A stretch of 64,000 nucleotides of DNA, taken from NCBI RefSeq assembly GCF_001652725.1, contig NZ_LWHJ01000027.1, positions 248,001 through 312,000 on the forward strand, read 5' to 3'. A model generated the notes under the pieces. That model was not told the origin of the DNA and ran no database searches. It worked only from the letters and a program-made list of their open reading frames with translations. Position 1 is the first letter of the stretch, and every line of letters begins with the position of its first letter. This document shows positions 53,797 through 63,872 of this stretch, piece by piece. This DNA comes from Pedobacter psychrophilus. GTDB taxonomy: Bacteria > Bacteroidota > Bacteroidia > Sphingobacteriales > Sphingobacteriaceae. Position numbers and translations under genes: made by a program.

Positions 53797-56064
53797 CTAT
53801 TCTTGTGTGGGTGGTACAACATTTTTTCCCCAATCACCTGCTTTATCAGACATTTCTAATACTAAAACGCCACCATTTACTAGCTCATTATGGGTTAACC
53901 AAGTATGGGTAAATGGTTTATTATTTAAGGTTGCCGATTTGATATAACTATTTTTTGAGCTTAAATTTTTGGCAATTATTTTAAATGATTTGTTGTTCTC
54001 TAACTTAATCAAGCTTTCTTTCAAAATTGGCGAGTTAATTAAATAATAGTTTTGCCCTGCATTTGGATATAAGCCCATCATGTGAAATACCAACCAAGAA
54101 GACATCGCACCAGAATCATCATTACCAGGAATTCCTTTGGGGCTGCTATTGTATTCCTTTTTTATAATTTCGTTAATTCTTTGTGAACTTAAATCAGGTC
54201 TGCCTATCCAATGGTAAAGATTAGGAGTTAAAAAATCAGGTTCATTACTAACATCATAAAGGTTTTTATTAAAAAAGGTATCTAAACGAGATTTAAATGA
54301 CTCTGCTCCACCAGTATATTTAATAAGTTCGGGAATATTTTGCGGAACGTAAAACGAATAATCCCATGCACTCCCTTCGTAAAAAAAGCCGCACCACCAG
54401 CACACGCATTCACCTGCAACGTTATTGGTAGGGTCAAAAGGTACTTTTGTTTTTTTATTTAACGTACATGAAATAGAATCAATCCATTGTCCATTACTAT
54501 CTTTTGGCATTATAAATCCTTTAGCGCCATTGTTTTCTATATCTCTCCAAAGGTTTTTCCAGTTTCCTGATTGTTTTTTGTAACAGTAATAATTTGTAGA
54601 ATCACCCAAACCTTTTGCAAGTTGAGCTATACAGTAATCATTGTAAGCATATTCAACCGTTCTGGTTCCTGCCCTTGGATATTTATCAGAGATATAGCCT
54701 AAACTTAAATAATCTTGTAAACCGCCTCTTCCTTCTTTTTCTTCATTTCCACCCGGAGATACAGTTGCATTTTTAATCATTGCTTTTAAAGCGAGGTTAT
54801 AATCAATTCCTTTTAAGCCTTTAGCAAAAGCATCAGCAATTACCACATCTGCATTAGAGCCTCCTTGTGTTCTACCATTGCTATTCCCACTACGGGCATC
54901 AGGCATATAACCGTCATGCTGATATATATCTAATAAGGAATTGACAATAGCAGTTTGCCTTTCGGAATTTATTAAAGTTAATAGTGGACTTGATGACCTA
55001 AATGTATCCCAAATGGCATAAAAATCATCATAATAAGGTAAGTCAGATTTCCAAAGCGGATTTTCTCCACTTCTATCAACAGGCATTAATAGCGTATGAT
55101 ATAAGCCTGTATAAAACATTTTTTTGTGTTCTATTGGGGCTTTTTCATCAATTTTAATCTTACTTAATTCTTGTTCCCACCTTTGTTCCGTTTCTTTTAA
55201 TAATTGATCAAAATCCCAATGCCGCACTTCGGTTACTAAGTTTTGTTTTGCCTTAGCGGTGCTGATAAATGATATTGCAATTTTCATTTTTAAAATAGAC
55301 GAACCTGATTTTTTAAAATGAAGTAATGCCCCAGTTTTTTCTCCTGTATTGTATTGTAGTTTTTGATTGGCAGTAATTGTGCTGCCCTTCCAAGTGCTAA
55401 AGTTTTCAAAAGGTTGATCAAATGTGGCGTAAAAATAAACAGTATATGGGCCACCTGCATTCCAGCCACCTCTTACGCTGTTATGCCCTATCACTTCATG
55501 GTCTGATATAATTTCAATTTCCGACCCTATAAAAAATTGAGCTTCTTCTTCACTTAAGCTTTTACCTTCGTTTAAAAACGCACCAGCATCAATTTTTAAG
55601 GCTTTTTCACTTTTATTTTTAAACTCAAATTTGTAAAAAGCAGTTTTTGGGGCGGTTGTAATCGCTACGTTTATATCGCCTTTTATCAAGTTTATACCAT
55701 AATAACCTAAGGCTACTTTTTCATCTTTAATCAACGATGATTGTTCAATTTCGTCTTGATTACTTGCGAAAAGCATGACAGAAATATTCCCATATTTTGC
55801 TCCGCCACCTGTACCACTTACATGCAGCTGACTAAAACCTATTAAAGGTAATTTTGGATTTGCCTTATAGCCACTGTTAGCAGTTTTGCTATTATCTGGT
55901 CCGGGTTTTATCATCCCGAAAGGACATGATGGGCCAATAATTACATTTCCGTAACCCTGAGTTCCTATTTTAGGATCAACATAGCTGTGGTAATTGGTTT
56001 GTGCTTTTGCAATCAAACAAATACTGAAGAGAAAGAGAAAAATTTTTACAGCTTTTTTGTTCAT
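53797..56064 (-). CDS. Glycoside hydrolase family 92 alpha-mannosidase
   Basis: 755 residues from the ATG at 56064 (the upstream in-frame TTG at 56070 is unlikely), with a signal peptide (IFLFLFSICLIAKAQ). The GH92 N-terminal beta-sandwich shows NYHSYVDPKIGTQGYGNVIIGPSCPFGM and GFSQLHVSGTGGG. The (alpha/alpha)6 part includes YAIWDTFRSSSPLL, VCWWCGFFYEGSAWDYSFYVPQ and the calcium and catalytic motif GNDDSGAMSSWLVFHMMGLYP. GH92 enzymes are calcium-dependent inverting exo-alpha-mannosidases acting on alpha-1,2, -1,3, -1,4 or -1,6 linkages. It is the last gene of a minus-strand operon and faces GH125. Confidence 0.95.
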   Translation of the reverse strand: MNKKAVKIFLFLFSICLIAKAQTNYHSYVDPKIGTQGYGNVIIGPSCPFGMIKPGPDNSKTANSGYKANPKLPLIGFSQLHVSGTGGGAKYGNISVMLFASNQDEIEQSSLIKDEKVALGYYGINLIKGDINVAITTAPKTAFYKFEFKNKSEKALKIDAGAFLNEGKSLSEEEAQFFIGSEIEIISDHEVIGHNSVRGGWNAGGPYTVYFYATFDQPFENFSTWKGSTITANQKLQYNTGEKTGALLHFKKSGSSILKMKIAISFISTAKAKQNLVTEVRHWDFDQLLKETEQRWEQELSKIKIDEKAPIEHKKMFYTGLYHTLLMPVDRSGENPLWKSDLPYYDDFYAIWDTFRSSSPLLTLINSERQTAIVNSLLDIYQHDGYMPDARSGNSNGRTQGGSNADVVIADAFAKGLKGIDYNLALKAMIKNATVSPGGNEEKEGRGGLQDYLSLGYISDKYPRAGTRTVEYAYNDYCIAQLAKGLGDSTNYYCYKKQSGNWKNLWRDIENNGAKGFIMPKDSNGQWIDSISCTLNKKTKVPFDPTNNVAGECVCWWCGFFYEGSAWDYSFYVPQNIPELIKYTGGAESFKSRLDTFFNKNLYDVSNEPDFLTPNLYHWIGRPDLSSQRINEIIKKEYNSSPKGIPGNDDSGAMSSWLVFHMMGLYPNAGQNYYLINSPILKESLIKLENNKSFKIIAKNLSSKNSYIKSATLNNKPFTHTWLTHNELVNGGVLVLEMSDKAGDWGKNVVPPTQE

Positions 56065-56073
56065 CTTCAAGTT

Positions 56074-58998
56074 TTAATTTACCAAAGCATCCCACAATAT
56101 CTCTACGGGATGTAATGCAGTTTTATTGGTTCCATCTTTAATTTGATGTCTGCATGAAGTACCAGAAGCAGCTATAATGGTTTCTTTTGCTGCATTTCTA
56201 ACTTCTGGGAATAAGACCAATTCGCCTATTTGTTGCGAAATTTCATAATGTTCTTTTTCATAACCAAAAGAACCAGCCATACCACAACAGCCTGATGCAA
56301 TAAGTTCTGTTCTGTAATTTTTGGGCAGGCTTAAAATAGTTTCTAAATATTTTTGTGAGGATAAAGCTTTTTGATAGCAATGCCCATGAATTTTAATGTT
56401 TTTTGCTTCTTGATGAAAGGAATCAGATTTGATGTTTCCCTTTTCTATCTCTTTGGCAATAAACTCTTCTACAGTGAAACAGTTTTTAGAAAGTCTTATC
56501 GCATCAGCTTTAAGCTGAGGATTTGCTAAATCTATATATTCGTCTCTAAAGGTTAATATGGCTGATGGTTCTACTCCAATTAATGGCGAATTCTCAGTGA
56601 TTTTATCTTTTAACAATGCAATATTTTGATTTGCTATAACCAAAGCTTTTTTAACAAATCCTTTTGATAAATAAGTTCTTCCGCTTTCTAAATGATTTGG
56701 AATAATAACCTCATAACCTAGTTTTTCTAATAAAAGGATAGACTTTTTACCAATTTCAACATCGTTATAATTGGTAAACTCATCACAAAATAAATAAACT
56801 TTTTTAGATGAGGCTTGTGGCTTTTGATGCTTTTTAAACCAAGTTCTTAAGGTTTGATTGGCAAGTTTTGGTAAGGTTCTATCTGGGTGAAAACCGATAA
56901 GAGAATTTAACACTCTCCTTAAAGTAATATTTTGGAAAATAGCATTATAAATAAATGGTGCAATTGAAGCAAGTTTCATTTGACCCCTAAAATTTCCTAT
57001 AAGTTTAGCCCTAAATGAAGATCCGTTTTCATCATAATAATTTTGAAGAAATTCAGCTTTCATTTTTGCGACATCAACTCCAGATGGGCATTCTGTTTTA
57101 CAGCCTTTACAACTTAAACACATGTCCATCACTTCTTTAATTTCAGGATGGTTAAATGAAGCTTCGTTTGCGGGTAAACTTAAATATTGTCTTAAAACAT
57201 TTGCTCTTGCTCTGGTAGTGTCTTTTTCTAATCGGGTTGCCATATAACTTGGGCACATCACTCCTCCAGAAATGGCGCTTTTTCTACAATCGCCAGAACC
57301 CGAGCATTTCTCGGCTAAAGCCAAAATACCTCCACTTTCAGAAAAATCTAAAGTGGTATTTATTAACTTGATATTTTGATTTGGCTTTACCCTCAAATGG
57401 GTATCCATTGGTGGTGTATTAGTTATTTTTCCGGCGTTAAAAACTTGATTTGGATCAAAAATGGCTTTAACTTTTTTAAACAAATCGTAGGTTTCACTAC
57501 CTACCATGCTTTCTATAAATTCTCCACGCAATCTTCCATCACCATGCTCTCCAGATAAAGAACCACCGTATTTCTTCACCAGTTTTGCTGTATCATTTAA
57601 AATTGATCTGAATTTGACTAAACCTTCTTCACTTTTAAGGTTTATCATTGGTTCAACATGAAGTTCACCTGCTCCCGCATGGGCATAGTAAGAGGCTTTA
57701 ACTTCATAAAATGCTAAAAGTGCCTCTAAATCTTTAATATAATCGGGTAAATCATTTGGAGAAACCGCACAATCTTCAATCAAATTTACTGGCTGAATGT
57801 CTCCTCTTAAATTTCTAAGCAAACCTAATCCAGCTTTTCTAATATCCCAAGCATACTTGGTATCCCCATTTTTTAAAACTGGATAGGCAAAACCCAGGTT
57901 TAAAAGCTTAAGTTCGGTAATTAAATGATTAGCTTTTAATGCTACTTCATTTGCAGTATGTCCCATAAATTCTACCATTAAAATAGCAGCAGGATCATCA
58001 ACTATAAAGAATCTGTTTTTATGATATTCGGGATGGTTAATAGTGAAATCACAAATAAATTTATCAACCAATTCTGAAGCATAAGGTTGATGTTGTAAAG
58101 CAATGATGTTTGCTTTTAAAGCTTCATCAATAGAATTTGTATGGATACAAACAAGCGCAATTTCTTGGGGTGGTAAATCTATCAGGTTTAGTTTCGCTTC
58201 GGTAATTAAACATAAAGTACCTTCAGAACCAGCAATTAATTCGCATAAGTTATTAGTTTTTCCTTGCGGATGATAAGGCTGCATTCCTAAAAGTGCATCT
58301 AAGGCATAACCTGTATTTCTACGAGTTACTTTTTTATTGGGGAAGTTTTGATGTATTAAATTTTGATGATTTACATCCGTTAACAAACTATTTAAACCAG
58401 TTTTAATTTGCTGATAAAATGAATTTTCTGTTTCTAGGTTATCATTACTAATAAGTACTTCAGATCCATCGCTTAAAATAGCTTTAACTTCTGAAAGATG
58501 ATCTCTTACGGCTCCCCAAACAATGCTATGTAATCCGCAAGAATTATTTCCAATCATCCCACCAATCATCGCCCTATTTGCAGTAGAAGTTTCGGGTCCA
58601 AACATTAATCCAAAAGGTTTTAGATAGAAATTTAAATCGTCTCTAATTACTCCTGGTTGCACTTTAATCCATTTTTCTGCAACATTCAGCTCAATAATTT
58701 CAAGAAAATATTTAGAAATATCCACAACAATTCCATTACCAACTACTTGGCCTGCTAAAGAAGTTCCAGCTGCTCTTGGAATTAACGTTAGTTGATGTTG
58801 ATTTGCAAACTCAACTAACAAAATAAGGTCTTTGTTATTTTTAGGCAGGGCAACTGCTACAGGTTTTTCCTGATAAACAGAAGCATCTGTTGAATACGCT
58901 AAAAGTTGGGTTTGATGTTCTGGAGATAAATCAAAAAATATTTTGCCACTAAGTTTTTTGCTTAATAAATCAAATGGAAGAGGGGAGGATAAAGGCAT
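56074..58998 (-). CDS. FAD-binding and Fe-S-binding oxidoreductase (GlcD/GlpC fusion type)
   Basis: A 974-residue fusion. The N-terminal VAO/PCMH-type FAD domain (about 40-270) shows LTLIPRAAGTSLAGQVVGNG and MIGGMIGNNSCGLHS. The FAD-oxidase C-terminal cap follows (SYYAHAGAGELHVEPMI and SGEHGDGRLRGEF). The remainder carries two Fe-S clusters (CSGSGDCRKSAISGGVMCP and CLSCKGCKTECPSG) and Cys-rich CCG domains (SGCCGMAGSFGYE). Such proteins oxidise D-2-hydroxy acids such as D-lactate, D-2-hydroxyglutarate or glycolate. No signal peptide, so it is cytoplasmic or peripherally membrane-bound. Nine bases separate its stop from the GH92 ATG. Confidence 0.92.
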   Translation of the reverse strand: MPLSSPLPFDLLSKKLSGKIFFDLSPEHQTQLLAYSTDASVYQEKPVAVALPKNNKDLILLVEFANQHQLTLIPRAAGTSLAGQVVGNGIVVDISKYFLEIIELNVAEKWIKVQPGVIRDDLNFYLKPFGLMFGPETSTANRAMIGGMIGNNSCGLHSIVWGAVRDHLSEVKAILSDGSEVLISNDNLETENSFYQQIKTGLNSLLTDVNHQNLIHQNFPNKKVTRRNTGYALDALLGMQPYHPQGKTNNLCELIAGSEGTLCLITEAKLNLIDLPPQEIALVCIHTNSIDEALKANIIALQHQPYASELVDKFICDFTINHPEYHKNRFFIVDDPAAILMVEFMGHTANEVALKANHLITELKLLNLGFAYPVLKNGDTKYAWDIRKAGLGLLRNLRGDIQPVNLIEDCAVSPNDLPDYIKDLEALLAFYEVKASYYAHAGAGELHVEPMINLKSEEGLVKFRSILNDTAKLVKKYGGSLSGEHGDGRLRGEFIESMVGSETYDLFKKVKAIFDPNQVFNAGKITNTPPMDTHLRVKPNQNIKLINTTLDFSESGGILALAEKCSGSGDCRKSAISGGVMCPSYMATRLEKDTTRARANVLRQYLSLPANEASFNHPEIKEVMDMCLSCKGCKTECPSGVDVAKMKAEFLQNYYDENGSSFRAKLIGNFRGQMKLASIAPFIYNAIFQNITLRRVLNSLIGFHPDRTLPKLANQTLRTWFKKHQKPQASSKKVYLFCDEFTNYNDVEIGKKSILLLEKLGYEVIIPNHLESGRTYLSKGFVKKALVIANQNIALLKDKITENSPLIGVEPSAILTFRDEYIDLANPQLKADAIRLSKNCFTVEEFIAKEIEKGNIKSDSFHQEAKNIKIHGHCYQKALSSQKYLETILSLPKNYRTELIASGCCGMAGSFGYEKEHYEISQQIGELVLFPEVRNAAKETIIAASGTSCRHQIKDGTNKTALHPVEILWDALVN

Positions 58999-59027
58999 AT
59001 CATGTAATCGATCTAAAAAGCTTTAGT

Positions 59028-59060
59028 AAAGGATGCTAAAATAATTATTTAACATCCTTT
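59028..59060. terminator. Hairpin between the RraA-like and FAD/Fe-S genes
   Basis: AAAGGATG and CATCCTTT enclose an AT-rich, partly paired 17-base middle. It may act as a weak terminator or mRNA-stability element within the operon; the T tract on the minus strand is short. Confidence 0.5.
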
Positions 59061-59080
59061 ATTTCTTTTTATTTAACTAA

Positions 59081-59824
59081 TTAAAAATAACCTCCGTTCT
59101 CGGTAATTTCATGAATTGTTTTTCCTTCGTGTACCCAACCAAATATTTTTTTCTCATTCTCGATAATTTCTTCGGCCCTAAGCAAAACATCATAAGCAAT
59201 ATCTCTTGGTACTACTAAAACGCCATCAATATCGCCCATAATTACATCGCCTGGCTTTATAGTAACATCTGCAATTTGCAAAGTAGTTTGGTAATGAGTA
59301 ATCAAGCATCTGCCTAAGCTGCCATTAGAAATTCTATACTTGTAAAATACAGGAAAATCTGCTTCTAAAATTTGGTGTGTATCTCTTATTCCGCCATCAA
59401 TACAAGCAGCTTTTACTTTTTTGCCTTTTGCAGTTGCAGTCATAACGCCGCCCCATAAGGTTGCTTTTGCATCGTTAGTGGTATCCCAAATCACAAAACT
59501 ATCTTCATGCATGGCATCCAGCATTTTGGTTCTAAATTCCATTTCACCTTTTACAATGGCGTTAGGAGCACTTTTTACAGTAAAAGCAAAGCCAGCAATT
59601 GTACGATATTCTCTTAATGGGATTATATGTCCGGGTAAAGCTTGGTTTAATAAACAAAATTCCCTTAAAACATCATTAATGGCTCCGGTATACATTTTCT
59701 CAAACCTGCTTAATAATTCTTTATCTGGAATTGGGAAAGTTGCATTAGATCTACTTTCTCTAAACTCGATGAGTTCATCCAGGTTCATCATTCCAACTTC
59801 TTTTTTGTATTGATCTACACTCAT
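59081..59824 (-). CDS. RraA-like family protein
   Basis: 247 residues of the RraA/demethylmenaquinone-methyltransferase-like superfamily. The core contains VKAACIDGGIRDTHQI, with the Asp and Arg typical of the family, and DVTIKPGDVIMGDIDGVLVVPRD. Members include aldolases for 4-hydroxy-4-methyl-2-oxoglutarate and 4-carboxy-4-hydroxy-2-oxoadipate, and RNase E inhibitors. A catabolic aldolase-like role is more likely here because it sits with a mannonate-dehydratase-like gene and a symporter gene. 22 bases separate it from the upstream gene. Confidence 0.85.
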   Translation of the reverse strand: MSVDQYKKEVGMMNLDELIEFRESRSNATFPIPDKELLSRFEKMYTGAINDVLREFCLLNQALPGHIIPLREYRTIAGFAFTVKSAPNAIVKGEMEFRTKMLDAMHEDSFVIWDTTNDAKATLWGGVMTATAKGKKVKAACIDGGIRDTHQILEADFPVFYKYRISNGSLGRCLITHYQTTLQIADVTIKPGDVIMGDIDGVLVVPRDIAYDVLLRAEEIIENEKKIFGWVHEGKTIHEITENGGYF

Positions 59825-59846
59825 GATAATATATTTTTAATTAATT

Positions 59847-60815
59847 CTATTTTATTTCTAAGGCGTCCATAATACCTTTCATATATCCTATACCAAATAG
59901 GTTACCTTTCATCTCATAACCATGCATCTGGTTAGATTCGCCGGCCATCGTAGGCACATGATCCGATCTTATTGGACCATCAAATCCAACTTCTTGGTAA
60001 GTTCTGTACATATCCACCATATCAGTTGGGCCATTGTCATGAAAGGTTTCTTTGAAATTATCAGCTGTTCCTTCTACATCTCTGATGTGAACAAAAAATA
60101 TCTTTTCTTGCTGACCAAATTCTCTGATTAAACTTTTCACGTCTTCTCCCATAGTAGTGTAAGTTCCCTGGCAAAACGTTAGGCCATGAGACGGACTATC
60201 ATATAAACTTAATACTTTACGGGTTGCTTCTGCATTGATAAAAATTCTTCCAATTCCTTGTAATTCAGGTACTGGTGGGTCATCAGGGTGCATTGCCATT
60301 TTTACTCCAGCTTTTTCTGCAACAGGCAAAACTTTAGCTAAAAAGTACTGATAATTTTCCCATATTTTTTCTGCAGAAACTTTCCCGTATTTAGTATCGG
60401 GTAAAAGTGCTGCATCCTTTGAGTTAAAGCCAGAAACTAAAGCTCCAGCTCTTTCTTGTACAGCTTTTGCGGTTCTAAACCAGCCTGTTGCCATAAAATT
60501 ATAGCACAGTAATTTGATATTTAGTTTACCCATGTTTTCTAACATGAGGCAATAATTTTCTATATCTTGGTCTCTACCTTCCAAGCCAAGTTTAATTCTC
60601 ATCATGTCAAATTGGTCTCCTTCAAAACCAATTAATTCAAAGCCGTGATCATTGTATATGGCTTTAGATTTTTGTAGCGATGCTAAATCCCATGGAGGTA
60701 AATCACCGGTAAGTTCTGGCGCTAATTTGGCAATAGCGTAATTAATACCCATCTGTTTTGCAAGCACCCATTTTTCATCAGGCTTATTCCCGAAAAACAA
60801 AAAACTTAATTTCAT
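59847..60815 (-). CDS. Mannonate dehydratase-like (UxuA family) enzyme
   Basis: 322 residues, xylose-isomerase-type TIM barrel. UxuA landmarks are KMAMHPDDPPVPELQG (His176), LTFCQGTYTTMGEDV, IFFVHIRDVEG and GPIRSDHVPTMAGE, which together supply the metal ligands and catalytic residues. True UxuA enzymes dehydrate D-mannonate to 2-keto-3-deoxygluconate and are usually about 350-400 residues. This protein is shorter and belongs to a common Bacteroidota subgroup, so the exact aldonate is uncertain. It is coupled to the symporter gene with one base between stop and start. Confidence 0.85.
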   Translation of the reverse strand: MKLSFLFFGNKPDEKWVLAKQMGINYAIAKLAPELTGDLPPWDLASLQKSKAIYNDHGFELIGFEGDQFDMMRIKLGLEGRDQDIENYCLMLENMGKLNIKLLCYNFMATGWFRTAKAVQERAGALVSGFNSKDAALLPDTKYGKVSAEKIWENYQYFLAKVLPVAEKAGVKMAMHPDDPPVPELQGIGRIFINAEATRKVLSLYDSPSHGLTFCQGTYTTMGEDVKSLIREFGQQEKIFFVHIRDVEGTADNFKETFHDNGPTDMVDMYRTYQEVGFDGPIRSDHVPTMAGESNQMHGYEMKGNLFGIGYMKGIMDALEIK

Positions 60816-60816
60816 A

Positions 60817-62490
60817 TTAATCTGCTTTTACAGGAGTTATTTTATTTTTATTAACCAAAAACCACATAAAAGTGGCTAATAATAAACAAAGAATACCGGC
60901 GACAAATGAAGAAATTCCACTAGAGTTACCTAGAGAAGGGATGCTCATCGCCATAAATAATAATCCCACTACAAATAAAGCTATGGCATATAGACGGTTC
61001 ATAGAACGTTGAAAGCTCCAATCCTCTACCGGTTTTTCATCTTCTCTTAACGGAGTTTTTAAACGCTTAAAAAATTGTTTTACTCTATCAATATATTCTT
61101 GATTTTTTGCTGGTAAAAAGGATGAAACCACAAATATGAAAACACAAACTAATATTTCTATAAGCGTTCCCAATTCCCAACTTATAGATTTAGTAGAGTT
61201 TAAAATCAATCCCACAATTATCCCAACTATAACCGTAGCCAAGGCTCCAATTGGTTTAGGTTTTTTCATAACAATTCCTAATACTAATGGAATCGTCATG
61301 GGTAACGCAAAAAGTCCCGTAAATAATTTATTGGCTTCAAAAGCACCTCCAAAACCACCAACATATAAAGCCCCAACGGTAATCAGAGAACCTAGAAATA
61401 AAGTCATGATTCTACCTACCCAAAGTAATTCTTTATCAGATGCGTTAGCTTTAAAAACCCTTTGATAGATGTCTTTTGTTAATACCCCTGCTGTTACATT
61501 GTATTCTCCACTTAACACACTCATGGTGGCAGCAAACATTGCGGCTACCATTAAACCCATAATACCTGTAGGTAAAAGTTTGAGGCAAATGCTTACATAA
61601 GCCATTTCTGGGTTTGCTAAATCAGGAATAATTTGTCTAGCTACAATAGAAGGGAAAAGAAAAATAAATGGAAAGATAAAAAAGAATGCAGCACTTAAAA
61701 GCGCCTGTTTTCTACCAGCTTTTTCATCCCTAACACTATAAAATCTTTGGATAAAAGTCCAGTTGCCACTATATTTAATCAATATCATTAAATAATAAAC
61801 CATGATGTATAAAGGCATTCCTTTAGGACCTTTAAACCAATTAAACTGAAGTGGGATGCTATGAAAAATATTGCTTAGGCCGCCACCAGCTTTAATGGTA
61901 AGCGGTAATAAAATTAAAGTGGCAACAATTAAAATTACAAATTGTACAACATCTGTAATCACCACTGCCCAAAGGCCACCTGCAATAGTATACAAAGCAA
62001 CAATTATCCCACAGGTTAAAATGGAAACCTCTAAACTAACCCCGGTTGCTGCATTTACAAATAAAGCTAGCGCATAGAGCCTTACCATATTATCTAAAAT
62101 TTTAAACGCCACACCCGACCATGAAAAAACCTGTCTAACTGTTGGATTAAATCTGGTTTCTAAGTATTCCATTGGTGTAATAATTCCCGCCCTTCGCCAT
62201 CTTTTTGCAAATACTGCGGCACCCACTAATGCCGGAACAACGGTACTCCATATTAATGTGATGGCAACCATTCCGTCGGTGTAGGCAATACCTGCATAAG
62301 CAACAAAAATGAATGTGCTAAATTTGGTCATGAAATTGCTAATTGCTCCAGAAATCCAGGGGATGGCATTTCCACCTTTAAAATAATCTCCAATATTTTT
62401 GACGAATTTCCCTAGAAACAATCCTATCCCAGCCATTAACAACATGTAGATCACAATTGCTAGATAGTCGAGATTTTGGAGATTTTTCAT
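60817..62490 (-). CDS. Sodium:solute symporter (SSS family)
   Basis: 557 residues with about 14 transmembrane helices, at the inner membrane. The first half shows the SSS arrangement: LGKFVKNIGDYFKGGNAIPWISGAISNFMTKFS, TPMEYLETRFNPTVRQ and YTIAGGLWAVVITDVVQF, followed by MFAATMSVLSGEYNVTAGVLTKDIYQR. SSS proteins import sugars, sugar acids or amino acids with sodium. The substrate is probably an aldonate or uronate because the dehydratase gene follows immediately. The C-terminal extension after the helices contains REDEKPVEDWSFQ. Confidence 0.93.
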   Translation of the reverse strand: MKNLQNLDYLAIVIYMLLMAGIGLFLGKFVKNIGDYFKGGNAIPWISGAISNFMTKFSTFIFVAYAGIAYTDGMVAITLIWSTVVPALVGAAVFAKRWRRAGIITPMEYLETRFNPTVRQVFSWSGVAFKILDNMVRLYALALFVNAATGVSLEVSILTCGIIVALYTIAGGLWAVVITDVVQFVILIVATLILLPLTIKAGGGLSNIFHSIPLQFNWFKGPKGMPLYIMVYYLMILIKYSGNWTFIQRFYSVRDEKAGRKQALLSAAFFFIFPFIFLFPSIVARQIIPDLANPEMAYVSICLKLLPTGIMGLMVAAMFAATMSVLSGEYNVTAGVLTKDIYQRVFKANASDKELLWVGRIMTLFLGSLITVGALYVGGFGGAFEANKLFTGLFALPMTIPLVLGIVMKKPKPIGALATVIVGIIVGLILNSTKSISWELGTLIEILVCVFIFVVSSFLPAKNQEYIDRVKQFFKRLKTPLREDEKPVEDWSFQRSMNRLYAIALFVVGLLFMAMSIPSLGNSSGISSFVAGILCLLLATFMWFLVNKNKITPVKAD

Positions 62491-62603
62491 TTATTTAAAT
62501 TTAATTAAGATTTTAAATTTGTCTAATAATACTGACCTAGTAATTTATTTATTTGATTGTAGCATCAATGGTTTTTTTCCTTCAAAAATGTGACTCAAAA
62601 TAA

Positions 62604-63851
62604 TCATTTAGCCTTTAATAATTTCTTCAAATCTGCCATGTAAACACTCCTGGTGCCATTATAGGTTCCATTGAAAACTACATATCTACCAGTTTTGTCC
62701 CAAGCTGGGTGCGCATCAACCCTAAATTCAAAATTTTTGATTTCTGGTAAGTCTGCACCAGCTATTGTTGTTTCTGTTTGATTAGCTAAATTAATTAGGC
62801 GAATAGGGGCAAATCCGGCTTTTGTAGGCATTTCACCTGCATAAGCATCAGTAATTATATAATTAGATTTTTTTGGATTGCTAGATGGATGTCCAGAACC
62901 AGGTGAATAAATTGTTTTTAAATCTGTCCCATCATATTTTACGCTAATGATCTCAAGACCAGATTTGTCATTAACATTCAAATTCATGGTAAGATGTTCG
63001 CCATCTGCAGCCCAGTTTACATGATGTCCGCCTTTAGACCATTGTTCGCTACTAATTGCAGTTCTAATATCAGATCCATCAGGTAGCATGGTAATAACTG
63101 CTCTGTTTCTATTGTAAGTTCCTGAAGGTGTCCATTGTATAGTAGTAAGTAATCTTGTGCCCTGTGGGTTCCATTTTACCTGAAAACAATAATATTCGTA
63201 ATTATCAGGATTTTCGACTTTAATAGAAGGCTTAGTATTTTCATAAATCTGTTTGACAGAAGCCACTAATTTTGAGGTATTTGTAGCGATATCAGTTATT
63301 ATAATCCCATCATCATCTACTAAACCTATATTCTTTTTGTTTATTTCTTTTGGGATAATTACTCCATAACCCACTTGCGCAAAAATTGATTTTTCAAGAT
63401 TATAGGTAGCCAATTTTTTTCCGTTTGGTGATACCATAAATACTGTACTTGCCATTCTAATTGTCTCTCTGGTAAAAGGATTCATTTTTACGGCAAAACC
63501 TTTCCAGGTTGAAGTGTCGACATCATTAAAGTAGAGCTCTTTATCGCTTGCGCCCCATTGTACATTGGCTCCTAATTGAAATTCCCAACCTTTAGTTTTT
63601 GCGATAACTTTTTCATTTCCTGTTTTAATATTTACAAGTATTACTTCCCCATTATCGCCTGGTTCTGGAGAATGATCGTTGTAAGGAAATCTAAAAAGTG
63701 CCAAATATTTGCCAGAGGGACTAATAGGAGAGGTGTCGAAAAAACGATGAATTACGTTTCCAGTACTCATCATCCGAACATTCTTTGGTAAATCTTGTGC
63801 ACACACAGCAAGATTTAAACAAACAATAAAAAGAGATAATATTTTTTTCAC
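62604..63851 (-). CDS. Secreted TolB-like beta-propeller protein
   Basis: 415 residues with a signal peptide (LSLFIVCLNLAVCAQ). The mature protein is built from propeller blades marked by repeated [V/A]x-W-[D/S]xxG or SPSGKYLALFRF, VSPNGKKLATY, VKWNPQGTRLL, VNWAADGEHLTM and PAWDKTGRYVVFNG segments. The SGHPSSNPKKSNYIITDAY segment and the preceding calcium-like DGTDLK suggest relation to oligogalacturonate-lyase-like (PL22) or WD40/PD40 proteins, but no catalytic residues could be fixed. It precedes the symporter in the operon. Confidence 0.75.
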   Translation of the reverse strand: MKKILSLFIVCLNLAVCAQDLPKNVRMMSTGNVIHRFFDTSPISPSGKYLALFRFPYNDHSPEPGDNGEVILVNIKTGNEKVIAKTKGWEFQLGANVQWGASDKELYFNDVDTSTWKGFAVKMNPFTRETIRMASTVFMVSPNGKKLATYNLEKSIFAQVGYGVIIPKEINKKNIGLVDDDGIIITDIATNTSKLVASVKQIYENTKPSIKVENPDNYEYYCFQVKWNPQGTRLLTTIQWTPSGTYNRNRAVITMLPDGSDIRTAISSEQWSKGGHHVNWAADGEHLTMNLNVNDKSGLEIISVKYDGTDLKTIYSPGSGHPSSNPKKSNYIITDAYAGEMPTKAGFAPIRLINLANQTETTIAGADLPEIKNFEFRVDAHPAWDKTGRYVVFNGTYNGTRSVYMADLKKLLKAK

Positions 63852-63872
63852 CTATTAATAATTCTAATGGTA

